64,000 bases of DNA from Hanleya hanleyi (Eukaryota > Mollusca > Polyplacophora > Lepidopleurida > Hanleyidae): NCBI GenBank assembly GCA_036873755.1, contig JAVTVY010033641.1, forward strand, positions 1-64,000, in the 5' to 3' direction. Position 1 is the first letter of the stretch. Each line of letters opens with the position of its first letter. Below the pieces are notes generated by a model. The model made no database searches, had not been told where the DNA came from, and was given only the letters and a program-made list of their open reading frames with translations. Below, piece after piece: positions 24,701 through 34,633 of this stretch. The translations under genes and the position numbers were made by a program.

Positions 24701-27700
24701 TTCACAAATATTATTTATCAAGCTACATCGATTCGTTTTCATTCTGAGAGCATAACCAAGAAAATTGGAAACATACATCAATGCGTGACTGGTGCTATGG
24801 GGAACAATACTTTACGACGAATATATCGATCTTGGACACACGATAAAATAAGCTACAGCCAAACTTAGCTCACCCCTATAAAAATGAAATCCCTAAAATT
24901 CATTCAAACCAGCCACAGGTGGCTCTAAGCGTACCGTAACGAATACCACCCATATTCAAAAACGAATTTAAGGATGTCCGCCGCTGGTGAATAGAACTGT
25001 TTGAATGATAATGTGTGTTGTTGCATTCATAATTGTGTATTATAAGGGAAAACAAGAAAAAATATAGTTCGTGTGCATTTTTAGCTACAGACAATGTTAA
25101 CTGGACCATGCTCCATTTGATGACCCAGAAAACACAGGGAATAGCCATGGTTTTGAAGCATGATACTAGTATTTGGCGTTTTCTTATATTCTAACTGTTT
25201 GAAGATAATCACAATATCTATCATATTTTCAAAATTGACTGATGTTGCTGCGCAAAATTCTCAGATAGGAAATTCGTATCTCTTAACCTAGGAAAGGGAG
25301 ATAAACTACAGGGAAAAACAAGCAAAAACATGGGAAATGGCGGACAAAGCCCAAAATTAACAGCAGACCACCTTAACGTATACGCATATTCAATATTTTG
25401 CTTAGGGGCATTAATTATTTAATTAATTAAAAACGTTAACCCTACCTGCCCCCCCAGTGAACTTTTCTCTGCTGCTCGGAAAGGACAAAGCCGAGGAGGC
25501 TGACACTTGGTGACTTTTAAGACTATCGTATTGGGGTCATATTGAGCTTATTTTTTTGTATACCCCCGAGCAGAGGATCATGGGTAAATTCAAAATTGCG
25601 GCCATGTGGTATCCACCAAAGTCGTGCTTTTCAATCTTTTCGCTCCATTTCTTCACATTTGCCTTGCCTAAAAGGCCTTGAAAGTACTTTATTTATGCAA
25701 AACTAATTATTCTATATTTTATTTGATTTTTTTTTGAGAGAAAAATCGGAAAACTGAAAATTTCAAAAATCGCCACCACAAAGGTCGAAAAACGGTCGTC
25801 ACTGTGACGTCATCATGGCGGCCATCTTTGGATTTTTTTTACATTTTTTTACTGATAGAGCTTGAATCCAAGATACTGTGTGGTAAGTTTCAGCGCTCTA
25901 GCCTTAGTGGTAGAGAAAATACCCAGGCTGCGATACACCCCAAATCGCCAGGTGGGGTTAAGACAATATTGTGTTGTAATTTGCAGGGTTATGGTATGCT
26001 GATAAGTGTTATTATGTATGAGCTGGTTCCCAAGCAGAATCGGACACGGGCGCAATTATGGAACAATCTACAGTGGGGCTTAACCATGACCATATTCAGC
26101 TTGGTGGGCTATCTATGTCGGGACCTTGGCTGGCGCACAGTACAACTGATAATCACTGCTCCTGGCATCATACTCCTCGTCGCAAATATAATGTAAGTTA
26201 TAGACCACCACCACCACACAATTATTGGTTACGCCAATGAGCATTTGAATAATTTCTTCATTCACTAGGTCTAGTGGAATGACATATTATTAATCTACGG
26301 ATTATTATTATTATTCCAGCCAAATTGGCGTTATAGGATAAATATATGGACATATATTACAGTCTCGCCCACAACGGTTAGTGCATTGGTACAACAAATC
26401 GAAACTTTGAGAGAACAGTGTAGTTCTGGCGAATCATACCGCTTCTTTAGTATTTCTTTCGAAGGATCGTGAATCCCCGATTGATTTACCTGCTTTCTTC
26501 AGCTTTGTGTGACAATCTACCGGTATTGGAATTCGAATACGGTATCATTGCAGATCAACTATCATTAATTTATGAAAATTCTGGGAACGGCAATGCGGAT
26601 GAAAATTTTCCCCCGGGGCAAGTGACGCTTGTAACCATTTGGAATTAAAAACTGTTTGCGATACACATCATAGTCATTAATTGTTCCTCGGCATGCTGAC
26701 GTTCTGCCTTGTGCGTCACTTGTTTCCTTCAAACGCCACAGGATGCTTGTCACAAGGTCTTGTAACCCATATATGAATAAATTGTCTCATTCTTTAGCAA
26801 AAGCAGATTCAAACTGCTTAGAATTGTGTGAAGACCACCTGACATAAATATATGATCAAGGTGCTAGGATATGTCTTCTCTGGTGTTTGAATCTGGGAAT
26901 TTCGGAGGCTGGTGTCAGACCTCACAAGGTTTTTTTTCACCAAGATGTGTCCCTACAGCCCTGATCCTGATGGAAAGAGGATGCGAGCAGAGAAGACTAA
27001 ATGCAATTTAACCATATCTGGGCTGGGCTTTGTGAGACCTATCGAGGCCCTAGCACCTAAAGCTAGGTGGCTGAAACTTATCCAAGTAAACAATCCAAGT
27101 TGGCAGCTTTTATAACATCGATTTTTCCGTCATATTTTTTTCGAATTTTATATGACAGTTTAAGATCGACGTATTGTACCATGAAGGTGTAGATTCAACT
27201 TTAAACATCAAAGATATAAGTGCTGATGGCAATACAGATCTGATAATCTAATTTTACCTCTCAACAAAATACCACTAGGGCGCGTTCCAGGAAAGCATAC
27301 GGAAGGAACAAGATTTTTTGCGTTATGGGGGTGCTTGAAGACTAGTATGCAAGATAGAAAATTAAGTCACCTGTACGTCCGAATAGCATGTTGGGGAAGT
27401 TTCTTAAAATTCATTAAGTAAAAGCACCAGCCCATCATCCAAGTTTCTGAGATTTCAAATTCATAGAACACCTCTATTTGTGGCAATGGGTGTTCCCACA
27501 ATACTTTTGAAGCGATTGGAAGCTACGTTTCTGAAATAAATAAATGACAATAGCCCGGTTTCTTTGGGACCGCACCTTGTGAGCAGCATACTATGGCGTT
27601 TTAGTGAAAACGCAGCATTCCGAAGCTTTTTTTCAACTCCATGTTACCAGAAAGAATACGATGTTCTTTCTAATATCTAAAAAAACAGCATCCAGCCATC

Positions 27701-30700
27701 CCAAAATTTCAAGAATACATGTACATACACCCGCAAACCATGGTCTGTATGATTTGCACACCGTTTAACATAACAGCTGAAATTGGGTTACTCGCAAGAT
27801 AAAGTCCCGGTGGCCCATCGTTCAAATTGAATACCAGTTGCATGAACAATTATTAAAATAGATACGACTCGCTATCCACGGAAATATGTTATTTGCTAAC
27901 ATTAGAGGACAATGTTGAATGACGGTCAGCGACGGTTCAAATTCGTGAACACGTTAAAAACGGAAAATCGTTAGTTTTGTGCAACAAGGGGTCAAAATTG
28001 TCATCCGACGTTGTTTTTTTCTCAACGGACAAGGAACTGTCAGAGGAAGCGTGTGTCACAGTTAACAATGATGGCGGCGCAAATACAGCTATCGAGAGGA
28101 TCTGACCGATTTGATATCCGGTTCTCATGTGATAAGGCTTAAATCGGAAGCTTCTATAAAAAATTTCACATACTAAATAAGAAGAGAATCGGGACATTGG
28201 ACATAGGGATTATTGATCAGGGGAAATTGATTTAATGCAATTTCGTTGCTTTAAAATCGTCTGTTGTCAATAGATTTAAAAAAGGTAGTGTCACTGCATA
28301 CGTAAATCTCCGCCTTTCGGTTGTTACCGTCATATATGCGGCAACTCAGAGAAAGACAGAAGAAAAAGCCACAGAACCGAAGTGTGTCTAGCCAAAGCGA
28401 GCGTGTATGACTCCGTTGAGCAAAAAACAACACCAATGGCGTCAAGCAATTAAGTGAGATCAGTCTGTCGCTGAAAGCTGTGATTACCGGTAAAACATTA
28501 GAAAATGACTGCCTGTGTCATCCACCTTCTAAACATCATATAGTCTCAAAGGATGCGTGTCAATTCGATGTAATGTTGTTTCTGTCAATATATCAGTGTT
28601 TTGTTGTTTCTGATTTTTCGGTGTTATACAGTGTACTGGACGAATCCATTCGTTGGCTCTTTGTTAACGGAAGGGATAAGGAAGCCTGGAGAATCATAGG
28701 TAAAGCAGTAAAGATAAACAAAGTTTCTGACGCTGTAATTGTGAACATGGAAGCAAACCACCAGAAGCCTCAATCGAAAGATATTTTAGAGACAGAAGAG
28801 CAACAAAGGGCCCAATACTCGCCGTTAGAAATGATCCGGCATCCCAAACTAAGGCGGTTTGCGTCTTGTATGTGTTTCATATGGTGAGTACATTGCATAC
28901 CAAGGAAATCTATACGGGTGGGCTTGGTATTACGACAACTCTTGATTATGGTCGTGTCATGAGCTTTCTCGGAAATGAAAAAAATTCCGCTGGTTTGCAG
29001 ATATAACTACTGATAATTTTCAAATATTGTCCGCCTCGTAGGATATTTTTTCCAGTAAAACGAAATTCAAAGAAAATCTAATTTATTTTTTCGTTTCAAA
29101 TCTATTTGGAGATTTGAGATTCAAGGCGCGAAGAACGAGAGAAGACTGCCTACACTTCAGTCAATTCATCACATCAATTCTCTCTCAAAATTCTGTCATC
29201 CATCCAGGTTGTTTATAATCATGTTCCTTATGCGCGAGGCTATGAAATTCGTGTCACTCTCTGCCACTCCAATACAAACGTATGTACCTTTGCTGCGCCT
29301 AAAGCAGATCAATTATTCTCCCCAAAAAACTTGTAAGAAATTTGGTCACATGGAATAAGTAACATCAGGATAATAAATCAAAAGTCAATTCAGATTATAG
29401 ATTTTCATAGTTTTCCTGAAAAATTTATTTCGCAAAATGGTCATAAGCATATGCTGCTCACTCGTGGCCATCCCCCCCAAACTGCCTTTTCTTCTAGGAC
29501 AAAGGCGCGACCTGGAACAGCATTTGACCCGAAAAGCTCACGAAAGGTTCTTCGTGAGTTTCACATATCTCACAGAGTTACAGTTCAAAATGATATATAT
29601 TTGTTAGAACAAATTCAAAAAAACAAATACAGATAAAATGTCATAATACCAAACCGACGTGTATTTATGCGACAAGAAAACACGAATGATAACAACAAAT
29701 TCAAGTTCTGTATGACGTCGGTATCGTAAAATTGGATCGGACACTTGGATTCAAGTAATATTTTATTATATTCAAATGAAAATGTTCTCTCGTATAATCA
29801 TACAAGTCGTTTGAAAACTTCAAATTCCTGTATTCATGATAACTTTCAACGTATAATACTAGTTAACTTTCAACCTATATCAGCCTACCACTTCCAATTT
29901 TCTGTATGGAGCTTATGATGAAACTATATATTATGGGTTAATTGCATATACTCACAAATGCATGTAGTATTACTCCTCGGTTATTCGTATCTTTTTATCA
30001 ATGCCAAATATCTGAGTTTCTTTTATGTATATCTATCCGTAAGTATTTGTGCTGTGTTGTCGTGTATTATTTGAAAGCAAATAAAAATCACCAAGCAAAA
30101 TATATATACTGGGAACCCTGATAAATTTACCCCAAGTGTAATCACTTGTACAAGTCTGTCGCATACTGTACACGGAAAGCGTTCTTCAAAGAATTTTTCA
30201 TATTTTCATGCTTTGACTACCAGTATTCGATTGCTTACTCTTCAAATCTATTATGCCTCGCAGTTGTGTATTAACTAGTTCCATTACAATTTCCTACGCA
30301 CATTCACTTATTTAATATGCAGATTTATCCATATTCAGAGTGTAACAAATCCGTCTTGCATAAAATTGCGTTGTCCAAACACCATTTAATCGTTACTATT
30401 AACACATAACTGTAATTGTTTTTCTTAACCCGTAATTGACTGTTTCATAATCAGTTAAGTACTTGAATTGTGTTAGAGGGTAGATCAATGGGGAAGCTAA
30501 AAATCTTCTTCAATATGCAGTGCATTCTGACTGCTCAACTCTCTTCTGAATCAAGTACAGATCTAATCAAGCACCTGCAATACTTTTAACAATCAGGCCA
30601 GCGTCCTAACCGATGTGACGTTGGTATATCTCCCTTGCATGTCGATGATATTGACACACCTTTATAACGTTTAACAACGAGGGCATTTTTTGTTAAAACT

Positions 30701-33700
30701 GTATGATGGCACCAAAAATCAGCACATAACACCAGAATGGATAAGTTGATAATTGTTGTTCCCGAAATGTTGTCCATTCAAACTGCTGTCGTCACACGTT
30801 GAAGAATTGTGATCTTTGACACGAAAAACAGCAGTCAAAGCTGGTAAATTGAACATGTTGAAAAATCAATACTGGCGGGATCAATTTGGTCTGTGTTGTC
30901 CTTAGAAACTGGTGATGGATGGGGACATTAGCCTTGCCTACCTGTGGCTCTTCTATCTAAATTTGGATGATCAGGATTTCTACAAATGTAATAAAGATGA
31001 AAAAGGTTGTCGTTATCAGAAGAATTCACCAGCAGTAGGCCTACTCTTACGTATAAATGGGGCCCTCGATCGCCGAGTGGACTAGCGCGCTTCACTGGTG
31101 CCCTCTAACCGGCACGGGTTCGAGCCCAGCTGGTCCTTGTGGTTCTCTCCAGGTACTCCGACTTCCTCCACCAGCCAAACTGACTGTCACCATATGAGTG
31201 AAACAATCTTGAGTGTGACATTAAGCCAACCCCCTCCCTCTTATGTGTCAGTTATTGGAACATTGACGATGCACTGAGAAAAATTACCAAATAATTCTAG
31301 TATTGTCAATATGCCTGAACTTTAATACCGTAGCATGATATGCATGATATTACCATATCATCAACCCCAGGTCGTTCTTACACGTGTTCCATCGACTTCA
31401 AATTTGCCCTATGTTGGGCTTGTGGGTACAGTTTAGGGTTAGTAACTTTATCGACTATTTTGTTGTTGAAGTTGTTACTCTGGACATGGTTTAATTTCGC
31501 GTGGGAAATTTTTTGCGGTTTCGAAGCATTTCTGGCCGCCTGTCTCAGTAATTTCATGAATTCATGGCAGATATGAATTCATGGAATCACCGAGTAAAAC
31601 AGCGATTCACGTTAGAAAATTATTAGGGGTTTCATGAAACCTAGTTTCACGTTCTGTTTGTAATATTTATTCATTTTGGTGCCTTTATTTTTCCGATGTT
31701 AGGATGGCAGACAACATGGCGTACTTGGGTTTGCTGTTCACCTCCGACTCTTTGTCGGGAGACCCCTATCTCAACCTATTCCTCAACACAGTAGTGGAAA
31801 TTCCGGCAGGCGTAGTCTGCTACTTCTCCATGAACAGGTGCGCATGCTCGTTTTGTCATGAAAAGTATTATACAAATTGTATTCTTTTTAACAGTATTTG
31901 GTGCTAAATTGACTTCAACACAAACATTTTTTTTAATCAACACCACTTTAATAGTGTTGAAATAAACATAACACCACATTATTTCGTATTCAACACCAAT
32001 TCGTGTTGATTTTTACATAGGTTATGTTATTTTCAACACAATTATTGTGCTAAAATGGTTCTAACACATTTTTTTCAGTGTATTTAAAAAAAGAAATAGC
32101 AAAAGTAGCTCAGCAGCCCCAAGACTGGAGTTACACTTGAAAATGTTACCAGTCTCAAACTGTGAAACTGGAATGTGGTGCAAAAAAATGTGAGAGTGTA
32201 TCTTATCTATGTGGCTTCATCCCCAGGAACACGATTTCGAAATCCATATGGATTGCTGTTCCGGCAAAGAAGTATCTTTCCCTCGTAATTGTTGGTCTTA
32301 TGGGTTGGACATACCAAAAGCTGTTGTATTAAGCATTCAACCTCGCTAGACTCTGGTCAGGCTTCCCGACAATTTATCAGGAATTATTCAATCCATATAT
32401 CAAACTAACAAGCAAAATAAGGACCACCGGCTGTCCAACAGCATGGATGTTCGGACCACCATAGGCTTTACTCACTGCATGTTTGCTGGTCCGTTGTCAA
32501 TAGCGACTTTCCAACCATTTTTCACTGTCGGTTCCTTTTGCAGTGAGCGGTGATGATACTAATTTCCTGGAAATATAGAGGGGGTAGGGGAAAATGTAAT
32601 CATCTGTTTATAGTTGAAAGAATCGAAAAGATAGATTTTGTATACCAAAGTAAACCTCATACTCTCCATTGGACAATTAGAATATTCCAAAAGGTATAGA
32701 AAAAAATGTCAACATCACAATGACGTCATAATTTCCTAAATGTCCTGAAAGAAGGGGACAACTTGACCCTCACTGATCTGCTTGACCTGTATACAGAATG
32801 AAACGTGAAGGTGTGTAAAAAGCGTGACTAGGATATAATATACTACAAACATCCATGACAGCTAGAGTCTATTGATATGATTTCTGTTCCGAATTTGATG
32901 CCGATAGTGTCTTATGGATGGGATTTTCGATTATGGACGGGGAAATTCGCCATGGACGAAGGCTGGCTACTCTAAAAGTGATCTTACGCTCTTATAGTAG
33001 GCTGGCAAATATTCGTGTGTTTTTTTTCAAACTCTCGCAATGTTATAACATAAGCGGGCAATGATTTTTTCCATACCTAGAGGTATTAATTCACAGCAGC
33101 CTAATGATCGGTTCTAAGAATAAAACTGGCAAGTGATGCACATTTGAAGATAGGAAAATCCTGATATCTTGCTACTATTTTGGTAAACTGTTGACAGTCA
33201 AATATATCACTTGCGAAATATATAACCTACGCTCATGTATATTTTATTTCATATTACGTCCAACTTTTTGAGTGAAATGGGTAGAATTGTAGACAACTAC
33301 TTTAAATTTCTAGTAAGAAATTGTTGGAAAATCTGAATGGACTCAGTCATTTCAGCAAATTTTACCGTTAACATCAAAATGACTGAGGAAATTTGACACA
33401 ACGTTTATTGATGATGGAAGTATTCTCTTTGTCGTGCTAAAATGAAAATGGGACAAAACAATATGGAGGAAAATAAGAGGCGTCAGAACCGAAATGATAT
33501 ATTCTGCCGTCCTTCGCAAAAGAATTTTCCCGTCGATAAACGGAAATGCTTAGTACGGCAATCACATGGATATCTGCAAACCACTGGCAATCACTAACTT
33601 GCCAGGAAGCTTCCAGGATGTGCTAAGGTGAATGAACTCAATGATATTATATGCGCATTGTCTTGATAACAATTGACGCCAAGCCACTTGGGTTTTTTTC

Positions 33701-34633
33701 GAGACTGAAGACAGGATTTGTGATTAATGCTTATGTTGTTATCTCATGATGGATAAATACTATTTTCGATTGTTTTAACCCCACCTGGCCTATGGGGAGC
33801 ACTTTTTTTCCTCTCCCCCGTTGGTTTTTTGCTCGTATCTCCGTAACGACAAAAAATTGAGAGCTGAAACTCATTTTGGGGTCATTTTGAGCCTATTTGC
33901 ATGGAGTAAATTCAAAATAGCGGCCATGTGGGGGTACCAGAAAAGTGATGCTTTCGCCCATATTTCTTCAAAAATTTACCAAAAATTCAGCATGTTGATT
34001 CAACGCGATTCTAAGCATTTTACTGAAACCATATATGTCTTAGCATCACCAAAAACACCCGCTGATTTGTTCGGTCGAGAAAAAGTGATGTTTTCGTCAT
34101 ATTTCTTAAAAAAAATTGCTTTCCTCTACGGGAAAAGTGGGTAAAACATATTATTATTTACTAATCTATCATGCACTTTTTGAGCAGAAAAAACAAAAGT
34201 GGAAAAAATTCGAAGATTTTGACTGAAAAATCGTCCAAAAAGCTATTTTTGAAAATGTCGTCACAGAGAGTCATCGTGGCGGCCATCTTGGATTTTGTTT
34301 TACATTTTCTTGTTGAGCTTGAACCATAGATATAGTGTGGTAAGTTTCAGCTCTCTAGCCTTAGCGAAAATATATAGGGGGTCACCTTATTTCCCCCCCC
34401 CCGCCTGTGGTACACCCCACCCAAATCGTCCAGGCCAGATAGGGTTAAAACAAAATTTTGTGAATTATTGAATGCAATGGGCACTTGCTACTAATTGGTG
34501 GTTATTTTACATTATTAGTATATTATTTTCAATGTCATATTATACAGTTTTGGACGGCGTCTCACGGGTGTTATATTTCATGCCTTTGCAGCAGCAGCCT
34601 TTCTCGTTGCCGTGATAATTCAGGCAGTCACAG
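12499..34633 (+). CDS. SLC22-family organic ion transporter gene, 5' seven exons
   Basis: Seven exons join in frame to 439 residues plus one base: 12499-12736, 18685-18854, 23233-23463, 25987-26192, 28632-28883, 31703-31837, 34548-34633. Every intron is GT...AG and the phases agree (1,0,0,2,2,2, then an open phase 1). The product is a plasma-membrane major-facilitator carrier for organic cations, anions or zwitterions. Evidence in order: N-terminal DVDEIL...GRWQ; TM1; a large Cys-containing, Asn-glycosylatable extracellular loop; ITE-WDLVC; the MFS signature G-DLVFLYLADRYGRK; YELVPKQ; DESIRWLF; GDPYLNLFLNTVVEIPA; FGRRLTG. Family members have 12 TMs and about 550 residues, so about TM9-12 and the C-terminus are missing here. 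The substrate cannot be inferred. Introns are long and loaded with mobile elements. Either the last exons lie beyond 64 kb or the gene is truncated. Confidence 0.9.
13048..15448. repeat. Intron-1 repeat, copy 1 (arm plus body)
   Basis: A 2.4-kb segment repeated almost base for base at 16235-18595. It begins with a 480-bp arm (13048-13530) that also occurs inverted at 15452-15905, and continues with a 1.9-kb body containing a tRNA-derived SINE at 14090-14378. Reading frames here are conserved between copies only because the DNA is duplicated. No transposase was recognised. The arm-body-inverted-arm arrangement suggests a non-autonomous element with long terminal inverted repeats. Confidence 0.8.
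14090..14378 (-). mobile_element. tRNA-Glu-like SINE (copy 1)
   Basis: Read on the minus strand, it starts with a tRNA-like head carrying an A box-like segment (GGTTAGTCCAGTG), a GGACTCTCACC segment like a tRNA-Glu anticodon arm, and a B box (GGTTCGATTCC, complement of 14308-14318). A body follows with GGGTACTCCGGCTTCCTCT, the widespread conserved SINE core motif in invertebrates, and it ends in an (ATT)n tail at low coordinates. The head is not a functional tRNA because the acceptor stem does not close. Confidence 0.8.
15452..16690. repeat. 1.24-kb palindrome inside intron 1
   Basis: A large near-perfect inverted repeat centred near 16072. The outer arms (15452-15905 and 16240-16690) are reverse complements, and the homology continues inward through GACCGTATGGCAAGCCGTTT (15910-15929) and its complement near 16216-16235 to the centre. 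The middle is an array of short self-complementary units, listed separately. Such a long uninterrupted palindrome could extrude as a cruciform and is usually unstable in replication. It could be a junction of two head-to-head elements. Confidence 0.85.
15945..16203. repeat. Palindromic 21-bp satellite at palindrome core
   Basis: About eleven imperfect copies of a 21-22 base unit of the type ATTTGCTGATATCATCAAAT, each built on a GATATC dyad. Unit orientation flips near 16072, the centre of the larger palindrome. A 62-residue frame across it (ISSN repeats) is a product of the repeat. Confidence 0.85.
16235..18595. repeat. Intron-1 repeat, copy 2
   Basis: Direct repeat of 13048-15448, with point differences and small indels (for example a 19-base deletion in its SINE head region near 17307). 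It starts at GGTCAAGGGATAAGCC and ends at GTTAAAGTAACAGGT. After that point copy 1 runs into the inverted arm, whereas copy 2 runs into host sequence 90 bases before exon 2. High identity implies a recent duplication. Confidence 0.85.
17265..17521 (-). mobile_element. tRNA-Glu-like SINE (copy 2)
   Basis: The duplicate of the SINE at 14090-14378, with the same orientation and body. Its A box region (GGTTAGTCCAGTGGTTAAC) is better preserved. It sits at the same place in the repeat body, so the SINE inserted before the 2.4-kb duplication. Confidence 0.8.
18685..18854 (+). CDS. SLC22-like exon 2: extracellular loop
   Basis: The acceptor TTTTTTTCAG precedes CA ACT AAA TCC, completing the split codon of exon 1. 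It encodes about 56 residues of the large loop between TM1 and TM2: cysteines in FHCRP, FNTCEI and TSCIYG, and several N-x-S/T sites (NAST, NQTN, NVTG, NLTT), as expected for this glycosylated, disulphide-bonded loop. It ends RSIITE in phase 0 at GAG|GTATGT, leading directly to WDLVC in exon 3. Confidence 0.85.
19030..19410. repeat. Diverged copy of intron-1 repeat arm
   Basis: Same orientation as the inverted arm at 15470-15780 but clearly diverged. Shared blocks include ACTAAGGCTACGTCCGAGAA, GAATCCACC.TATTCTCG and CTTCACATGAACA. It shows that the arm belongs to an older dispersed family. A further weak relative occurs inside the 47-49 kb fold-back element (about 48540-48610). Confidence 0.65.
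19804..20370 (-). other. 188-codon antisense open frame of unknown nature
   Basis: The longest unexplained open frame in the transporter introns, ATG to stop on the minus strand inside intron 2. Its composition is ordinary protein-like, without repeats. Segments include FEILCHSSSNLLMLNVHTVV, SEENLDNIQTYTGTLREE and a C-terminal IPVIGDYNIPHFVAQEATS. No catalytic motif, signal peptide or zinc finger was recognised. A possible internal start is the Met of MDRSRTFEIL. It could be a small intronic gene, an eroded retrogene or chance. No promoter or polyadenylation signal was identified. Confidence 0.25.
21071..21337. repeat. Triple-hairpin cassette within 23-bp inverted arms
   Basis: The outer arms are a perfect 23-bp inverted repeat (21081-21103 starting CACCTAGAATAG, and 21305-21327), extendable with mismatches. 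Between them lie three tandem units of about 70 bp. Each is itself a hairpin: GATGAGTCT pairs with AGACTCATC (units 1 and 2), GTTTGATCA with TGACCAAAC (one mismatch), and GGCC with GGCC around TAC. The whole could fold like a multi-arm junction. No coding frame or known element is recognised. Confidence 0.8.
23233..23463 (+). CDS. SLC22-like exon 3: WDLVC to TM4 region
   Basis: Acceptor TTCTCTGTTACAG, 77 codons, donor CAA|GTGAGTAG, phase 0 at both ends. It starts with WDLVC, the conserved end of the extracellular loop. It then encodes TM2 with the MFS motif A (EAIGDLVFLYLADRYGRK), TM3 (SLFCIGMSGACGVATYFV) and the start of TM4 (ITLRTLTGVFRQ). The Asp and Arg/Lys of the inter-TM2-3 loop are intact. 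Confidence 0.9.
24551..24643. repeat. 23-bp tandem repeat, four units
   Basis: Units of the form AATATCTGGTACCGATGACC followed by TTC, degrading towards the 3' end. Confidence 0.8.
25436..25961 (+). mobile_element. TTAA-flanked MITE, copy a
   Basis: Bounded by TTAACCCTACCTG at 25436 and GGTGGGGTTAA ending at 25961. It shares with the other copies GGGTAAATTCAA..TGGCGGCCA-type sequence near the left end and GACGTCATCATGGCGGCCAT near the right. TTAA flanks with CCC-starting termini are those of piggyBac-type elements, which is the likely but unproven source. There is no transposase. The 3' end lies 25 bases before exon 4, so the element supplies part of the intron's 3' splice region. Confidence 0.75.
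25987..26192 (+). CDS. SLC22-like exon 4: TM4-TM6 region
   Basis: Acceptor TTTGCAG, donor AAT|GTAAGTTA, starting phase 0 and ending phase 2. It encodes GYGMLISVIMYELVPKQNR, a variant of the family's conserved E(L/M)VP..YR segment. Two hydrophobic stretches (WGLTMTIFSLVGYLC and QLIITAPGIILLVANI) follow, around RDLGWR, the family's RDWR position. Confidence 0.85.
26193..28631. other. Intron 4 of the SLC22-like gene
   Basis: No gene recognised. From 27008 to about 27090 it carries a short diverged end of the TTAA MITE family, listed separately. Confidence 0.65.
27008..27092 (-). mobile_element. TTAA MITE end fragment, copy f
   Basis: Starts TTAACCATATCTGGGCTGGG and continues with GAGACCTATCGAGGCCCTAG and AAGCTAGGTGGCTGAAACTT. 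This parallels the first 85 bases of the copy at 42157. The rest of the element is absent. Confidence 0.6.
28632..28883 (+). CDS. SLC22-like exon 5: cytoplasmic loop, start of TM7
   Basis: Acceptor TTATACAG, donor ATG|GTGAGTAC, phase 2 at both ends. It encodes VLDESIRWLFVNGRDKEAWR (the family's PESPRWL..KGR position, here with Asp-Glu and Ile-Arg), then a hydrophilic stretch of about 50 residues and HPKLRRFASCMCFIW, the entry to TM7. It corresponds to the central cytoplasmic loop of SLC22 carriers. Confidence 0.85.
28884..31702. other. Intron 5 of the SLC22-like gene
   Basis: 2.8 kb, AT-rich, with one complete SINE (31059-31235). No other gene or element recognised. Confidence 0.65.
31059..31235 (+). 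mobile_element. tRNA-Leu/Ser-like SINE
   Basis: A tRNA-like head starts GGGGCCCTCGATC, with an A box (TCGCCGAGTGG, 31070-31080), a type II-like variable region, and a B box (GGTTCGAGCCC, 31117-31127). A body follows with CTCCAGGTACTCCGACTTCC, the conserved invertebrate SINE core motif, and a 3' end with CACCATATGAGTGAAACAAT. Confidence 0.85.
31703..31837 (+). CDS. SLC22-like exon 6: TM7-TM8 segment
   Basis: Acceptor GATGTTAG, donor ACAG|GTGCGC, with the split Trp codon completed by the first base. It encodes WMADNMAYLGLLFTSDSLSG and GDPYLNLFLNTVVEIPAGVV, matching the family's W...S.VY.GL....LGG..YLNF...ALVE.PA segment. It ends at CYFSMN in phase 2. Confidence 0.85.
31905..32085. repeat. CAACAC/GTGTTG hairpin repeat
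   Basis: Two clear short hairpins, TCAACAC..GTGTTGA at 31937-31960 and CAACAC..GTGTTG at 31991-32008, with related half-sites before and after and a closing TTTTTTCAGTGTA. It looks like a small dispersed repeat. No target duplication identified. Confidence 0.45.
33775..34448 (+). mobile_element. TTAA-flanked MITE, copy b
   Basis: TTAACCCCACCTGGCC at 33775 and CCAGATAGGGTTAA ending at 34448. Compared with copy c it carries about 120 extra bases in the left half (about 33985-34085), between two GAAAAAGTGATG-like blocks. The right half keeps GTGGCGGCCATCTTGG. A 107-residue frame inside is fortuitous. It ends 99 bases before exon 7. Confidence 0.75.
34548..34633 (+). CDS. SLC22-like exon 7: FGRR and TM8 (last exon seen)
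   Basis: Acceptor TTATACAG, donor ACAG|GTATTT, phase 1. It encodes FGRRLTGVIFHAFAAAAFLV and AVIIQAVT: the second GRR motif of MFS carriers (D/R-x-x-GRR between TM8 and TM9 in SLC22 numbering) and a hydrophobic helix. No in-frame stop closes the gene, and no later exon with the expected AE(L/I)FPT.VR motif was spotted. Confidence 0.8.

Larger units (their letters stand above)
23464..25986. other. Intron 3 of the SLC22-like gene
   Basis: It holds a 23-24 bp tandem repeat (24551-24643) and, at its 3' end, a TTAA-flanked MITE. The open frame continuing from exon 3 past 23463 is intronic read-through. Nothing else is recognised. Confidence 0.7.
31838..34547. other. Intron 6 of the SLC22-like gene
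   Basis: Contains short GTGTTGA hairpins (31905-32085) and TTAA MITE copy b. No gene recognised in 32090-33770. Confidence 0.65.
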
